NCBI GenBank assembly: GCA_036788295.1
Contig: DAIQNR010000022.1
Coordinates: 5,664 to 69,663 of the forward strand
Reading direction: 5' to 3'
From: JAHQVK01 sp036788295
GTDB lineage: Bacteria; Myxococcota; Kuafuiibacteriia; Kuafuiibacteriales; Kuafuiibacteriaceae
DNA length: 64,000 nt
This document shows positions 41,727 through 51,039 of this stretch, in pieces. The first letter of the stretch is position 1; the number at the start of each line of letters is the position of its first letter. The position numbers and the translations under genes were made by a program. The notes below the pieces were generated by a model that worked only from the letters and a program-made list of their open reading frames with translations, searched no databases and was not told where the DNA came from.

Positions 41727-43130
41727 TCATTTGGCGGACCCCGGGCCCGCGTCCGAACGAGGTTCGCCGGGGCCGCCGTCCGGCTCGGGCGGCTTCGCCT
41801 CCACTTCCTTGGCCTCCCGCAATCGCCGCTTCTCCTCTCGCTCGAGCGCCCGCTGCGTTCGGGTCCGGCCCCGATCGACCTCGACCAGGTATCCCGCGAC
41901 CCTGCTCTTCTCTTCGTCGGAGGGCGCAGCGGCCTGAAGGTACCGGTTCAGGTAACTCTCGGCCGTCTCCCATCGCTTGAGCGGCTCGACGTCGGGGAGC
42001 TGGTTGTCGAGGTGGAGGATTCCCAGGTTGTACAACGCGCCGTGGGCGTTCGGGTCGAGCTCGAGCGCGCGACGGTAGGCAGCCTCGGCCTCCGGGTAGC
42101 GCTGGGCCCCCTTCAGGGCGTTCCCCAGGTTCTGGTGGGCCGACGCCAGCTTGGGCAGGAGGCGAATCGCCGTCTGGAGGTGACCGATCGCCCCCTCGAA
42201 GTCCTGCACGTCCACGAGCAGCGCCCCGACGTTGTTGTGCGCGTGGGGGAGGTCGTCACGGTACTCGAGCGCCTTTTGGAACGCTTTGGTGGCCTCGGCC
42301 GGCCGATCCTGGGCGAGATACACCTGCCCGAGGCCGAGCCAGACGCCGACGTTCTCCGGGTCGATCTCCCGAGCCCGCTCGAGCACGTCCAGCGCCAGCT
42401 CCACTTGGCCGCGAAGGGCAAAGACCCGAGCCAGCTGGGTCAGGGCCTCGACGTTTCGCTCGTCCTCCCGGAGGACCCGCTTCGCGAGCTTCTCCGCGTC
42501 CGCGAGCTTGCCCAGCTCGATCCGGACCGCCGCCAGCGCGTTGTCGATCCGAGAGTCGCCCGGACCTCGCTCTCGCTCGGCGGCGAGGCGCTTCTCCGCC
42601 TCGGGCGCCCGGCCGAGCTGCACGAGCACGGCCGCGAGGTTCGCCGCCGCGCGCCCGTACCCAGGCTGGGCCCGAAGCGCAGCCTCGTACGCCGCGATCG
42701 CCGCCTCCGGCTTTCCCCGGGCCTCCTCGACCACCCCCGCGTTGAGGTGCGGGGCCCCGACCTTCGGATCGGCTCGGGCCGCCTCCACGAACTTTCGGAG
42801 CGCCCCCTCCGGATCACGGTCCGCCAGCGCGAGCCCCTCCGCGAGCAGAGCCGTCGCCGACGCGTTGGGCGCAGGCGGCGCCTCCATCGGCCTCGACGCC
42901 GCTTCGGCCCCCGCTCCGGCGACGCCCCGCACTTCGGAGGAAACGTCCGGTGAGGAGCGGCCCGATTCCGCTTCGCCCCCGTCGGCGACCGGCGCCCCCC
43001 CAGCGAGCTTCTCCTGCCGTGCCGCCGGGGTACCGCCAGCGGTCTCCGCCTCGGTCTGCGCCCCGGTCTGCGCACCACCGGAGGCGCAACCCACGAGGAG
43101 AGCGCCCAGAAGACCCAGATTACGCCCCAT
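41727..43130 (-). CDS. TPR lipoprotein, GltE/AglT-like
   Basis: A 467-residue protein with signal peptide MGRNLGLLGALLVGC (lipobox LVGC), then an Ala/Glu-rich tether and about eight TPR units from residue 95 to 400, for example AGVVEEARGKPEAAIAAYEA, LARVFALRGQVELALDVLER, LGQVYLAQDRPAEATKAFQK and LGNALKGAQRYPEAEAAYRR. The C-terminus is charged and Lys/Glu-rich. It is probably anchored in the outer membrane and faces the periplasm. In Myxococcus the corresponding protein (AglT/GltE) links the Glt complex to the outer membrane. Its start codon lies directly next to the stop of the giant TPR gene upstream, indicating one transcript. Confidence 0.8.
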   Translation of the reverse strand: MGRNLGLLGALLVGCASGGAQTGAQTEAETAGGTPAARQEKLAGGAPVADGGEAESGRSSPDVSSEVRGVAGAGAEAASRPMEAPPAPNASATALLAEGLALADRDPEGALRKFVEAARADPKVGAPHLNAGVVEEARGKPEAAIAAYEAALRAQPGYGRAAANLAAVLVQLGRAPEAEKRLAAERERGPGDSRIDNALAAVRIELGKLADAEKLAKRVLREDERNVEALTQLARVFALRGQVELALDVLERAREIDPENVGVWLGLGQVYLAQDRPAEATKAFQKALEYRDDLPHAHNNVGALLVDVQDFEGAIGHLQTAIRLLPKLASAHQNLGNALKGAQRYPEAEAAYRRALELDPNAHGALYNLGILHLDNQLPDVEPLKRWETAESYLNRYLQAAAPSDEEKSRVAGYLVEVDRGRTRTQRALEREEKRRLREAKEVEAKPPEPDGGPGEPRSDAGPGSAK

Positions 43131-46100
43131 TCAGCCTCCCGTAGCCCCTGCTTGTCGGGGCGCTCCCGGTCCGGCCGCCGGTGCGCCCCCCGGAGCGGAC
43201 TCGGGCTTCGCCTCGCTCGGCGCATCGTCCAGCCCGGCCCGGTCGAAACCACCTCCAGCCCAGAGGCCAGGGCGCAACGCCGATTTGCCCGCTTTTTGGA
43301 GCGGGAACTCGGTCGGCGCATATTTGTTGAGCCCTTCGAGGATCCGGCGGGTCCACTGGTTGGCCACCGCGTTCTTTCTGGCCTCCTCGTGAGCGGTTCG
43401 GTACGCCTGCTCCGCCTTTCGGTCGAGCACCGACGCCTTCGTCTCGAGCTGGTTTCGGTACTCGTCGATGGCGTCCTGATCCCCAGCGAGCTCCTTGGGA
43501 GCCGGAGCAGCGAGCATCGCCTCCGAAAACCGCTCGTAGGAGTGCCCGATTCGATAGAAGGCGGCGAGCGACTGCTCGAGTCGCTTGTATTTGAGGACCG
43601 CCTTGAACGCGTCCTCGACCTCGCGCTGGGCCTTCGCCTTGCGCTGAAGAGCCGCGATCTGCTCGCGGCTTCTGCCCTCGATCTTGAGGTCGTCGTACCG
43701 GGCAAACTGGGCCTCGGCCTCGGCGAGCGAGCACCGGGCGGCAAAGCTGCCCGCTCGCCCGGTGACCGGGAGCCGGAGCGAGTCGAACGTGCCGACGCAC
43801 GCCTTGTAGGCGTCGAGCGCGGCCCGGCTCCGGTTGCGCTCGGTCTCAGCGTCGCCGATGCGCATGTGCGCCTCGACCAGACGCTCCCGCTGCGAGCGGT
43901 CGGTTCGGTAGGCGCGCAGGAAGTCGTTCAAGGTCGCGACGACCTTCTCCCACGCCTCCATCTTGGCGAAGACCAGCGCGCTTCGGAAGAAGACCTCGCC
44001 GGCGTCGGGGCGGTTCTTGAACGTGGTGGCGTACCGCCGAAACGCCGCCGCGGCGTCGGCGTACCGCTGCATGTGCTCGAGGACCACCGCCTGGTTGTAC
44101 ATCGCGTCCGCCCGGTCCTCGGAGTTCGGGTACCGGGTCGCGAGCGCATCGTACGCGGCGACCGCCTCATCGAAGCTGAACCCCTTTTCGGCGTTCACCC
44201 CCACCCGAAACAGCGCCTTCGGCGCGAGGGCGGACTTTGGATAGTTGTCGAAGATGCGCTGGTAGGCCCGAGAAGCCGAGTCGAAGCGCTTGACCTTCTC
44301 GAAGGCCACCGCAGCGTTGAAAAGGGCCTTGTCCGCCACTTCGCCCTTCGGATCCTGGTCCACGAGCCGGATGTAGGTCTCCGCCGCCTCCTCGAACCGC
44401 TGCTCATCGTTGAGCTGCTCGGCCATCTTGAACTCGGACTTGTTGCGGACGTCGATGAGCGAGGCCAGCAAGTCGGACGACTTCGATCCTCCGAGCCCCT
44501 GGTTCTTCGTGGCCGCGGTGAGCCGCTCTGCCGAGTCCCGAACCTTGTCCCACTGCTCGGTCGCGAGGTAGCTCTCGATGATGAGGTTCGCCGAATACTC
44601 GGCCGCTTCCGTCGAAGGATAGCGTTCGATCACGCTCTCAAAGCGAGCCCGGGCCTGGTCGAACTGATCGTATTTGTAATACTCCGAGCCAGCCCGGTAC
44701 GCGATGATCGGGGCCTGGTCGCTCTTCGGGAGCAGGTCGAGGTACCGGTCGGACGCCGACACCAGGGCCCCCACGGGGTCGGGGAGCGGCTCCGGCTGAA
44801 CCGGACCTCTCCGCTCGCCTGCCTTCGTCACCTCCCGCTTAGGGACTTTCCCTTCCGCCTCGAGCTGCTCGAGGTGCTTCTCGAGCGACACGACGCAATA
44901 GAGGGCGGCCGGCGGCAGATGCTTGTCGTCCCTCGTGCTGTCCCGGACCGCGGCGTAGGTCTCGGCCGCCCGCAGGTACTCGCTCGAATAGAACAAGGTC
45001 TCCGCGAGGTAGAAGCTGAATTCGTAGGCGCGGTCCGAGTCGGGGAAGCGATCGAGGTAGGCCTCGTAGGCCGACGCCGCCGCGCGGTACTGTTCGACGG
45101 AGCGGGCGGTCGCCCCCTGCTGACGGAGCGCCTGCGCCTGCCGGTGGCGAAAGATCGCGGCGCTCTGAAGGGAGGTCTCGGTGAGCGAAGCGGCGTCGGC
45201 GAGCGCCTCCGGCTCGTCGCGGTTGGCCGTCGCCCACTCCGAGCCGACCCCGAACCGCTCGACCAGCACCTCCCGAGCCCGGGTCGCGGCCTCGAAGTCT
45301 CTCAGCTGCTCGTGGGCCTTGACGATCTGGGACTGGGCTTTCGGGTTGCCGGGGGCGTTCGGGTAGCGCTCCACCGCGTAGGTGAGGGCCTCCACCGCCC
45401 GGCCGTACTGGGTCTGCTCGAACAGCACGTCACCGTACCGAACCCACAACTCTTGGGTGAAGGGCTCACCCTCGATCGCCCCGAGCTTCTGCTTGGCCCG
45501 AGCCATCCCTCCCCAGGTCTCGTCGGCGAGCGAGATGGCGATGTATTGGATCGCTTCGCTTCGGAGCTCGGACCCGGTGACCCCGGTCGCCGCCTTCTGG
45601 CTGTCCGCGTATCGAACCAAGGCGACGAACGCGTCTACGGCGTCGTCGAACTGGTTCATGCGGTAGTAGGTCCAAGCGATCTTGTAGAGCGCTTTGTCGT
45701 AGTAGGGGCTGTCGGGATAGTTGAGGACCCGCTGGTACGCGGCGAGCGCGCGCTCGAGGGAGTCGGGGGCGCTCCGCTCGAAGTGGATCTCTCCGATCCG
45801 GGTCCAGACCTCGGGCAGAAACGATGAGCCGGGGTGGTTCTCGGTCAAGCCGACGTAGGCGTCGAGCGCCTTGTCGCCACGATCCATCTCGCCGTACGCA
45901 TAGCCGAGCAGATACCGCGCGGCGTCGGCGAGCCGATACCCAGGAAAGCGCGCGAGCAGCTCCTCGTGAAGACCGATGGTCCGGTCGAACCGCGGCTCCG
46001 GCGTCGGGGGTTCAGACTGTCGCTCTCCCCGCTCGAAGGCGAGCAGCTCCTTCTCGTAGGCGCGGTTCTCCTGCAGGTAGTCGTCGCTCGCTTTCTCGAA

Positions 46101-46631
46101 ATAGAGTTCGGCCAAGCGGAACATCGCGTCCGGGGTGTAGAGCGGCGCGTTCGGGTACTTGCGAATGAAGACCTCGAACCGCTCGATCGCGTCGGTGCGC
46201 CGCTCTCGCTCCTCGACCTCGAGCGCGTCGATTCGGCGCTCGTACTGCTCGGAGAGCTGGCCCCGCTGGCGGTCGTACTCGGTCCGGATCACCAATCGCT
46301 GATCCGCGGCGAACTCCTCCGCCCCCCGAAGAAAATACTCGGCCTCGGCCACCAGCCGCCGCAGCTGCGCGTCCCGGCCTTCGGCCTCCACCTCGGCTGC
46401 GGTAGGAGGGGAAGGCGGCGCGTACTCTCGCTCCGAGATCATCGACCCCGGACCGCTCGTGGGCGGCGGGGCCGCCTCCGCCCTCCGCGAAGCACGCCCG
46501 GAGTCGGCGGCGGTCGCGGTCGAGACCTCCTGCGCGAGCGACGCCGCGGACCAGAAGCCAACCCATAGGGCGGCCGCCCATCCGGCGGTCCTGCGCCATC
46601 CGTCCATCTCAACGCATCTGGGCGATCTCAT
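43131..46631 (-). CDS. giant periplasmic TPR protein, GltD/AgmU-like
   Basis: A 1166-residue protein with a signal peptide (GWAAALWVGFWSAASLAQE) and TPR units through most of its length (about 80-1110), such as DAMFRLAELYFEKASDDYL, ARYLLGYAYGEMDRGDKAL, ALYKIAWTYYRMNQFDDAV and ALFNAAVAFEKVKRFDSAS. AgmU/GltD of Myxococcus is a periplasmic TPR protein of similar size that decorates the gliding machinery. Here it precedes the GltE-like gene as in that cluster. The chosen ATG overlaps the upstream stop by 4 bp (ATGA) and has GAGG 7 bp upstream; MDGWRRTAGW at residue 9 is an alternative. It is probably a scaffold in the cell envelope; motility itself cannot be inferred. Confidence 0.8.
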   Translation of the reverse strand: MRSPRCVEMDGWRRTAGWAAALWVGFWSAASLAQEVSTATAADSGRASRRAEAAPPPTSGPGSMISEREYAPPSPPTAAEVEAEGRDAQLRRLVAEAEYFLRGAEEFAADQRLVIRTEYDRQRGQLSEQYERRIDALEVEERERRTDAIERFEVFIRKYPNAPLYTPDAMFRLAELYFEKASDDYLQENRAYEKELLAFERGERQSEPPTPEPRFDRTIGLHEELLARFPGYRLADAARYLLGYAYGEMDRGDKALDAYVGLTENHPGSSFLPEVWTRIGEIHFERSAPDSLERALAAYQRVLNYPDSPYYDKALYKIAWTYYRMNQFDDAVDAFVALVRYADSQKAATGVTGSELRSEAIQYIAISLADETWGGMARAKQKLGAIEGEPFTQELWVRYGDVLFEQTQYGRAVEALTYAVERYPNAPGNPKAQSQIVKAHEQLRDFEAATRAREVLVERFGVGSEWATANRDEPEALADAASLTETSLQSAAIFRHRQAQALRQQGATARSVEQYRAAASAYEAYLDRFPDSDRAYEFSFYLAETLFYSSEYLRAAETYAAVRDSTRDDKHLPPAALYCVVSLEKHLEQLEAEGKVPKREVTKAGERRGPVQPEPLPDPVGALVSASDRYLDLLPKSDQAPIIAYRAGSEYYKYDQFDQARARFESVIERYPSTEAAEYSANLIIESYLATEQWDKVRDSAERLTAATKNQGLGGSKSSDLLASLIDVRNKSEFKMAEQLNDEQRFEEAAETYIRLVDQDPKGEVADKALFNAAVAFEKVKRFDSASRAYQRIFDNYPKSALAPKALFRVGVNAEKGFSFDEAVAAYDALATRYPNSEDRADAMYNQAVVLEHMQRYADAAAAFRRYATTFKNRPDAGEVFFRSALVFAKMEAWEKVVATLNDFLRAYRTDRSQRERLVEAHMRIGDAETERNRSRAALDAYKACVGTFDSLRLPVTGRAGSFAARCSLAEAEAQFARYDDLKIEGRSREQIAALQRKAKAQREVEDAFKAVLKYKRLEQSLAAFYRIGHSYERFSEAMLAAPAPKELAGDQDAIDEYRNQLETKASVLDRKAEQAYRTAHEEARKNAVANQWTRRILEGLNKYAPTEFPLQKAGKSALRPGLWAGGGFDRAGLDDAPSEAKPESAPGGAPAAGPGAPRQAGATGG

Positions 46632-49018
46632 GGCTCGTCCTCGAGGACCTCACGGAACTCCTCCTGAAGCTCGCCCGACCTGCGGTTGAGCTCCCGAACC
46701 AGCTCGGTGACCTGGTCGGTGTGGGACCGCTTCTTGGCCCAGGCGACGTCGAGAATGCCTACGTCGGCTTCGAGCACGACCTGGTCGAGCTCCCGGCCCA
46801 CCGCGGCCACGGTCGCCTCGGCGACCGGACCGAGCAGCTCGCCCGACATCCGCCTCAGATCGCCGAGCTCCCGGGCGTCCCGGTCGAGGTCACGGAGCAC
46901 GTCGAGCACCAGCTTTCGCTGCTCGTCCACCCGGGCGTCGACCATCCGCTCGAGCCGCACCTGCAGAGCGAACAGGTCCTGCTCCACCTTCCGGATCTCG
47001 CCCCGCTGCTGGTCGAGCCGGGCGAGGGCCGCCCGCTGCTCTCCCCCGAGCCTCGCGCGGGCTGGGCCGAGCAGCCCGGACAGGTCCGCGAGCGCCTCGC
47101 GCATCGACTGACGCAACCGCTCGGCCCGGGCCCAGCCCCCGTCCCCGCGCGACAGCAGCGATGCCCTCGAGACTTCCCGCTCCGCTGCCTCGAGCAGGCG
47201 CTCGAGCTCCGTGAGCTCGGCGGTCGCGCTCGCCATTCGCTGCTCGGTGGCGACGCTCGCGTCCGTGGACAGGTGGCCCTCCCGGCGAGCCCACAGCCGA
47301 ACCGCGTTCACCTGGGACCGCAGACCCCGCACCGACGACAGCATCCTGAAAACGCGGTGCGAGACCTTCTCGTAGTCGGCCTTCAGGGAGTCTCGGCTCT
47401 GCTCCACCTCGCTCGCGGTTCGCGGGAGCGCGCGGATCTCGTCTTCGATGGCCTGAACGCGCCGCTCCGAGTCCTCCCACTGGGCGGCCGCCTCGGGCGC
47501 GATGAACGGGGCCGCGAGGCGCCGCTCGACCTCGATGAGCACGCGCTCGGCGTCGAGGAGCCGATTCTGCACGGACAATGCCCGTACGCGCGCCTCCCGG
47601 ACGCCGGGGAACATCGAGAACCGCTGCTCGCTTCGAAGCGCGGTCTCGAGCGTCCCGAGCAGCTCCCGGGAGGTCGAGATGTCGCGCTCCGCCTCTTCGA
47701 GGTCCTTCCGCATCGACACCGCCCGGGCGACCCCGGGATCGTCGAGGGCGAATCGGACCACCGCCGGCGGGAGCAGGCGGTCGTCGCCGAGGTCACCCGA
47801 ATCCGACCGGATCAGCCGCTCGAAGAAGGCTCGAGAATCCCCTCGGGCGGCGAGGAGGGCGGCCATCTCGTCCCGAGCGGCGCCGAACCGCTCTACGACG
47901 TCACCGAAGGTCTGGTAGGCGGTCTCGAGCGAGGCGAGCCGGATTTGCAGGTTGCCTTGCAGCACCCGAGCATCGGGGTAGACCCGGGCGTCGGCCTCGA
48001 CGTCGGTGATGAGCTCCAGGGTGTCGAGCGCCCTCTGCAGGGCCGCCCGCTGGGCATCCTCGTCTTCGGCTCGCTCGGCCGCCTTCACGTGGACCCAAGC
48101 CACCTCGTAGAGGGTGTCGGGAAAGTAGGGGGAGTCCCGCGAGACGGCCTGGTAGGCGTCGAGCGCGGAGCTCACGTCCCCCCGTTCTTGATGAATCCGG
48201 CCCAAAGATAGGGACGCGAGCTCGCGCACCCGGCTCGCGTCGGGGTGGGACGAAGCGAGCTCGGTCGCCCTCGAGAACGCCGCCACCGCCTGGTCGAGTT
48301 GCCCCATCCGCACCAGCGTCACCCCCTCGTAGTAGGCGGCGGGGCCGGACACCGACTGCTTCGGGGGCACGGCCCGAAAACGATCAAGGGCAGCGGAGAG
48401 CAGGGTGACGTCGGTCGAGGCGGCCCGAAACAAGGCCTTTCCGTGGGCGTAGTCGACCCGGGGTCGATCCGTGACCGCGCCCTCCCGGCTGAGCCGCTCG
48501 ATCGGCTCCCGGACGTCCGCAAACTCGCCGGTCCGGCTCGCGACCTCGAGCAGGCCGAGCACCGCTCGCGCGAGCGGCTCCCCGCGGGCGGTCCGGGTGA
48601 GCTGCCGAAAGTACCGCTGGGCCGAGGCCAGGTTTCCGGTCTCGAGCAAGCTCTCCGCGAGCAGCAGCAGGGCCTGCGGGTACTGGGGGTCCGTCGCCAG
48701 CTCGCTCCGTTCGGCCACGTCGAACAGCAGGATCGCCGCTCGAAACGGGTCACCGAGCAGCCGCTGGACTTCCGCCTCGCGGAGGCGCTGCTCGAGGCCG
48801 CTCGCTTCCCGCCGCAGCGGAGCCTCGTACCCCGAAGACACCATCGACAGTTCCGCCCGCACCGCCCGGACCTCGAGGTCCACCTCGTCGAGCCGACGGT
48901 TGGCGGCGGAAGCGGAGAGCGGATCGGCGGCCGCCTCCGTGGGGCCTGCTGCCGCCACCAGGGCGATGAGCAGCGCCAGCACCGCGCTCCGTCTCGGGCA
49001 AGGGTAGCGACCCGTCAT
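46628..49018 (-). CDS. periplasmic TPR and coiled-coil protein of the envelope operon
   Basis: A 796-residue protein with a signal peptide (SAVLALLIALVAAAGPTEAAA). Residues about 30-75 are coiled coil (RRLDEVDLEVRAVRAELSM). Residues 80-360 carry TPR-like pairs (YPQALLLLAESLLETGNLAS, AYYEGVTLVRMGQLDQAVA, LGRIHQERGDVSSALDAYQ). The C-terminal 400 residues are long helices with coiled-coil character (EAERDISTSRELLGTLETAL, RARLGGEQRAALARLDQQRG). It overlaps the genes on both sides by 4 bp, so all are translationally coupled. I do not know a named orthologue; it is probably a further structural part of the same Glt-like periplasmic assembly. Confidence 0.75.
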   Translation of the reverse strand: MTGRYPCPRRSAVLALLIALVAAAGPTEAAADPLSASAANRRLDEVDLEVRAVRAELSMVSSGYEAPLRREASGLEQRLREAEVQRLLGDPFRAAILLFDVAERSELATDPQYPQALLLLAESLLETGNLASAQRYFRQLTRTARGEPLARAVLGLLEVASRTGEFADVREPIERLSREGAVTDRPRVDYAHGKALFRAASTDVTLLSAALDRFRAVPPKQSVSGPAAYYEGVTLVRMGQLDQAVAAFSRATELASSHPDASRVRELASLSLGRIHQERGDVSSALDAYQAVSRDSPYFPDTLYEVAWVHVKAAERAEDEDAQRAALQRALDTLELITDVEADARVYPDARVLQGNLQIRLASLETAYQTFGDVVERFGAARDEMAALLAARGDSRAFFERLIRSDSGDLGDDRLLPPAVVRFALDDPGVARAVSMRKDLEEAERDISTSRELLGTLETALRSEQRFSMFPGVREARVRALSVQNRLLDAERVLIEVERRLAAPFIAPEAAAQWEDSERRVQAIEDEIRALPRTASEVEQSRDSLKADYEKVSHRVFRMLSSVRGLRSQVNAVRLWARREGHLSTDASVATEQRMASATAELTELERLLEAAEREVSRASLLSRGDGGWARAERLRQSMREALADLSGLLGPARARLGGEQRAALARLDQQRGEIRKVEQDLFALQVRLERMVDARVDEQRKLVLDVLRDLDRDARELGDLRRMSGELLGPVAEATVAAVGRELDQVVLEADVGILDVAWAKKRSHTDQVTELVRELNRRSGELQEEFREVLEDEP

Positions 49019-49725
49019 GGAGCGGCCTCGCCTCCACCGACGACCTCGGGCTGACGGGGGTCGAGGTCCTGCTTCACGTTGGTTTCGAATCGGATCGCCG
49101 GCCGATCCTGGAGGTCGGTGGTCGCACCGCCCCGCTCGTAGGCGACCGCGCGGACCGTCGTGGTCTTTCCCTCTTCCGCGGTGAACGGGTAGCTGGCCGC
49201 CAGCCGAAACACGTAGTCCCGAAGGTAGGTGAAGATCCCGTACCCGTTTCCGCGAAACGTGAGCTGCACCGAGAGGCTGTGGCTCCCGGGCACGATGCTG
49301 CCCTGGTACAGCTCGATCTCCGTCTTTCCGTCGAGGGCGCCATCGTCGTTGTTGGCGCTCAGCAGCGGCTCCCCGTCGAGCGTGTACACCGCCCGCTCCA
49401 GGACGAACGAGGGCCCCATGTCGTTGCGGTGAACGATTCGGGCCCGAGCCCCGGAGATGACCCCGCTCAGCACCGTCTCTCGGAGCAGGACGAGGCGCGC
49501 TTTGCTGCGGAAGACCCGCTCCTTCAGATCGTTGACCCGCTCTTCGAGCCCCCGCAGCGTCACCGTGGCCTCGGACTCGCTGCCGTTCGTCGGCGCCGCC
49601 CCGCTCGGGGCCTCGAGCGCCCCGCCGGGCGCCGACGCCTCCTGCGCGGACGCCGTCCCGCCCAGGGTCAAAACGGCGGCGATGAACGCCACCCTCGCCG
49701 CCAGAGTTCCGATCGCCCCAAACAT
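49015..49725 (-). CDS. periplasmic protein heading the Glt-like operon
   Basis: A 236-residue protein starting at MFGAIGTLAARVAFIAAVLT with a signal peptide cleaved near ASAQE. After an Ala/Pro-rich tether a short coiled coil (LRGLEERVNDLKERVFRSKA) precedes a beta-sandwich-like domain (SGARARIVHRNDMGPSFVLE, AVYTLDGEPLLS, GSIVPGSHSLSVQLTFRGNG, EEGKTTTVRAVAYERGG). The YTLDG/GxHxLxVxLxxxG pattern resembles proteins conserved beside myxobacterial gliding genes. No catalytic motif. First gene of the operon, 4-bp overlap with the next. A short inverted repeat (ACCAC/GTGGT, 49744-49761) lies just upstream and could be an operator. Confidence 0.72.
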   Translation of the reverse strand: MFGAIGTLAARVAFIAAVLTLGGTASAQEASAPGGALEAPSGAAPTNGSESEATVTLRGLEERVNDLKERVFRSKARLVLLRETVLSGVISGARARIVHRNDMGPSFVLERAVYTLDGEPLLSANNDDGALDGKTEIELYQGSIVPGSHSLSVQLTFRGNGYGIFTYLRDYVFRLAASYPFTAEEGKTTTVRAVAYERGGATTDLQDRPAIRFETNVKQDLDPRQPEVVGGGEAAP

Positions 49726-50095
49726 GTCGCCGCGAAGGACGGTACCACCGTTGACCGTGGTGAGGGCAATTCCTCGGCGTTTTCGAGACCGCCGAGCGGG
49801 GGCTCCCCTGCCCGCACCGACGACCCTGAGCCTCGAAGCGCCGCGTAGGCGCCCAGAGGACGCCGCCTCGGCACGTCCGCGAGGAACATCTAGGCTCGGT
49901 TCCGGTCGCTGAGGCTCGGTCCCACGCTCGTCGCCGAGGTGCATGTCCGGGTCATCGCCCCACCCGAGCACCGGGTCAAGCCGCGAGACGAAGGCGGAGG
50001 GGTGTGGTTTCGGTCACGCAGGGTGCGCGCCCCGGTGAGCGCTCGCGGTGGGGCGCGGTTGGCCTCGCCTCCGCGGGCATGGGACGCTCCCCGAC
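49726..50095. other. 370-bp divergent intergenic region
   Basis: Separates the Glt-like envelope operon (minus) from the cysQ-like gene (plus). No protein-like frame is apparent. ACCAC at 49744-49748 and GTGGT at 49757-49761 form a small inverted repeat 19 bp upstream of the operon's first start codon. I could not find a convincing sigma-70 pair. Both promoters must lie here. Confidence 0.5.
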
Positions 50096-51034
50096 ATGGC
50101 GAACCAATATCCGGCCGCGGTGGACGCCGCGAGGACGGCCGCGCGGCTCGTTCTCGCCCTTCAGGGGGACCGGTCGGTCCCGAGAATTCGAAAGCCGGAT
50201 GGGTCGCCGGTGAGCGGGGCCGATCTCGCCGCGCAGGCGGTGGTCGGGCTTGGGCTCGAAGAGCGGTTCGTCGGCGAAGAAGGCCCGGAGGCGCTCGAGG
50301 ACCCGGCGCTCATGACCTGGGTCCTCGCCGCCGTCCGCCGGGTTCGCCCGGGCACGACCGAGGCGGAGGTGAAGGCCGGGCTGTCCCTTGGGACAGCTGA
50401 TCCAACCGATGGGTTCTGGACGCTCGATCCGATCGACGGCACCAAAGGCTTCCTCCGCGGCGATCATTTCTGCCTCGCGCTCGCCCGAATCGAGGGCGAA
50501 CACCCGGTGTTCGCCGCCCTCGCCTGCCCTCGGCTCGGGGCCACGTCCCTCGACGGCGCGGGGGTCCTCCTCGTAGCGGAGGCCGGCGCGGGGACCCTTC
50601 AGGGGCCGCTCGACCGCCCCGAGCTCCAACCGATCGCCCGGCCGCCCGTCCGAGACGGCGCCCCCATCCGCCTCGCCCGGTCGGTGGAGCGATCCCACCG
50701 GGCGGTGCACCCCTCCGACGACGCGCTCTTCGAGCGGGCCGGGCTGACCGCCGGGCCCCCGGTCCCGCTCGACGGGCAGGTGAAATACGCCGCCGTGGCC
50801 CGCGGCGACGCCGACGTGTTCTGGTGGCGGCCCCGAGAGGCGACGGACCGGGCCGCGATCTGGGACCACGCTGCCGGGGCGCTGGTCGCGCAGGAGGCCG
50901 GCTGCGTGGTGACCGACCTCGACGGCGCCGGCCTCGACTTCTCCGCCGGAGCCTCGCTCGATCGAAACCGGGGGATCCTCGCCGCTCCTCCGGAGCTTCA
51001 CGCTCGGCTCTCCGCCGCCATCTCGGCGACCTGA
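50096..51034 (+). CDS. inositol monophosphatase-superfamily phosphatase, 3'(2'),5'-bisphosphate nucleotidase type
   Basis: A 312-residue Li-sensitive phosphatase-fold protein. Metal-binding motifs: FVGEEGPEAL (near 60), WTLDPIDGTKGFLRGDHFCLALA (near 120), and WDHAAGALVAQEAGCVVTDLDG (near 265). The TKGFLRGDQ-like loop and D.AAI.D spacing fit HAL2/CysQ, which removes the 3' phosphate from PAP and PAPS in sulfate assimilation; a role as a broad inositol or nucleotide phosphatase is the alternative. The start at MANQYPAAVDAARTAARLVL was preferred; 16 further upstream codons lack similarity. Convergent with the SctJ-like gene, only 5 bp between stops. Confidence 0.87.
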   Translation: MANQYPAAVDAARTAARLVLALQGDRSVPRIRKPDGSPVSGADLAAQAVVGLGLEERFVGEEGPEALEDPALMTWVLAAVRRVRPGTTEAEVKAGLSLGTADPTDGFWTLDPIDGTKGFLRGDHFCLALARIEGEHPVFAALACPRLGATSLDGAGVLLVAEAGAGTLQGPLDRPELQPIARPPVRDGAPIRLARSVERSHRAVHPSDDALFERAGLTAGPPVPLDGQVKYAAVARGDADVFWWRPREATDRAAIWDHAAGALVAQEAGCVVTDLDGAGLDFSAGASLDRNRGILAAPPELHARLSAAISAT

Positions 51035-51039
51035 GGGCG

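Noticed and set aside
43152..45827. 891-codon plus-strand open frame
   Set aside because: It is the mirror frame of the giant TPR gene, kept open by high G+C; the composition is Arg/Leu/Val-rich and not protein-like, while the minus-strand frame has clear TPRs.
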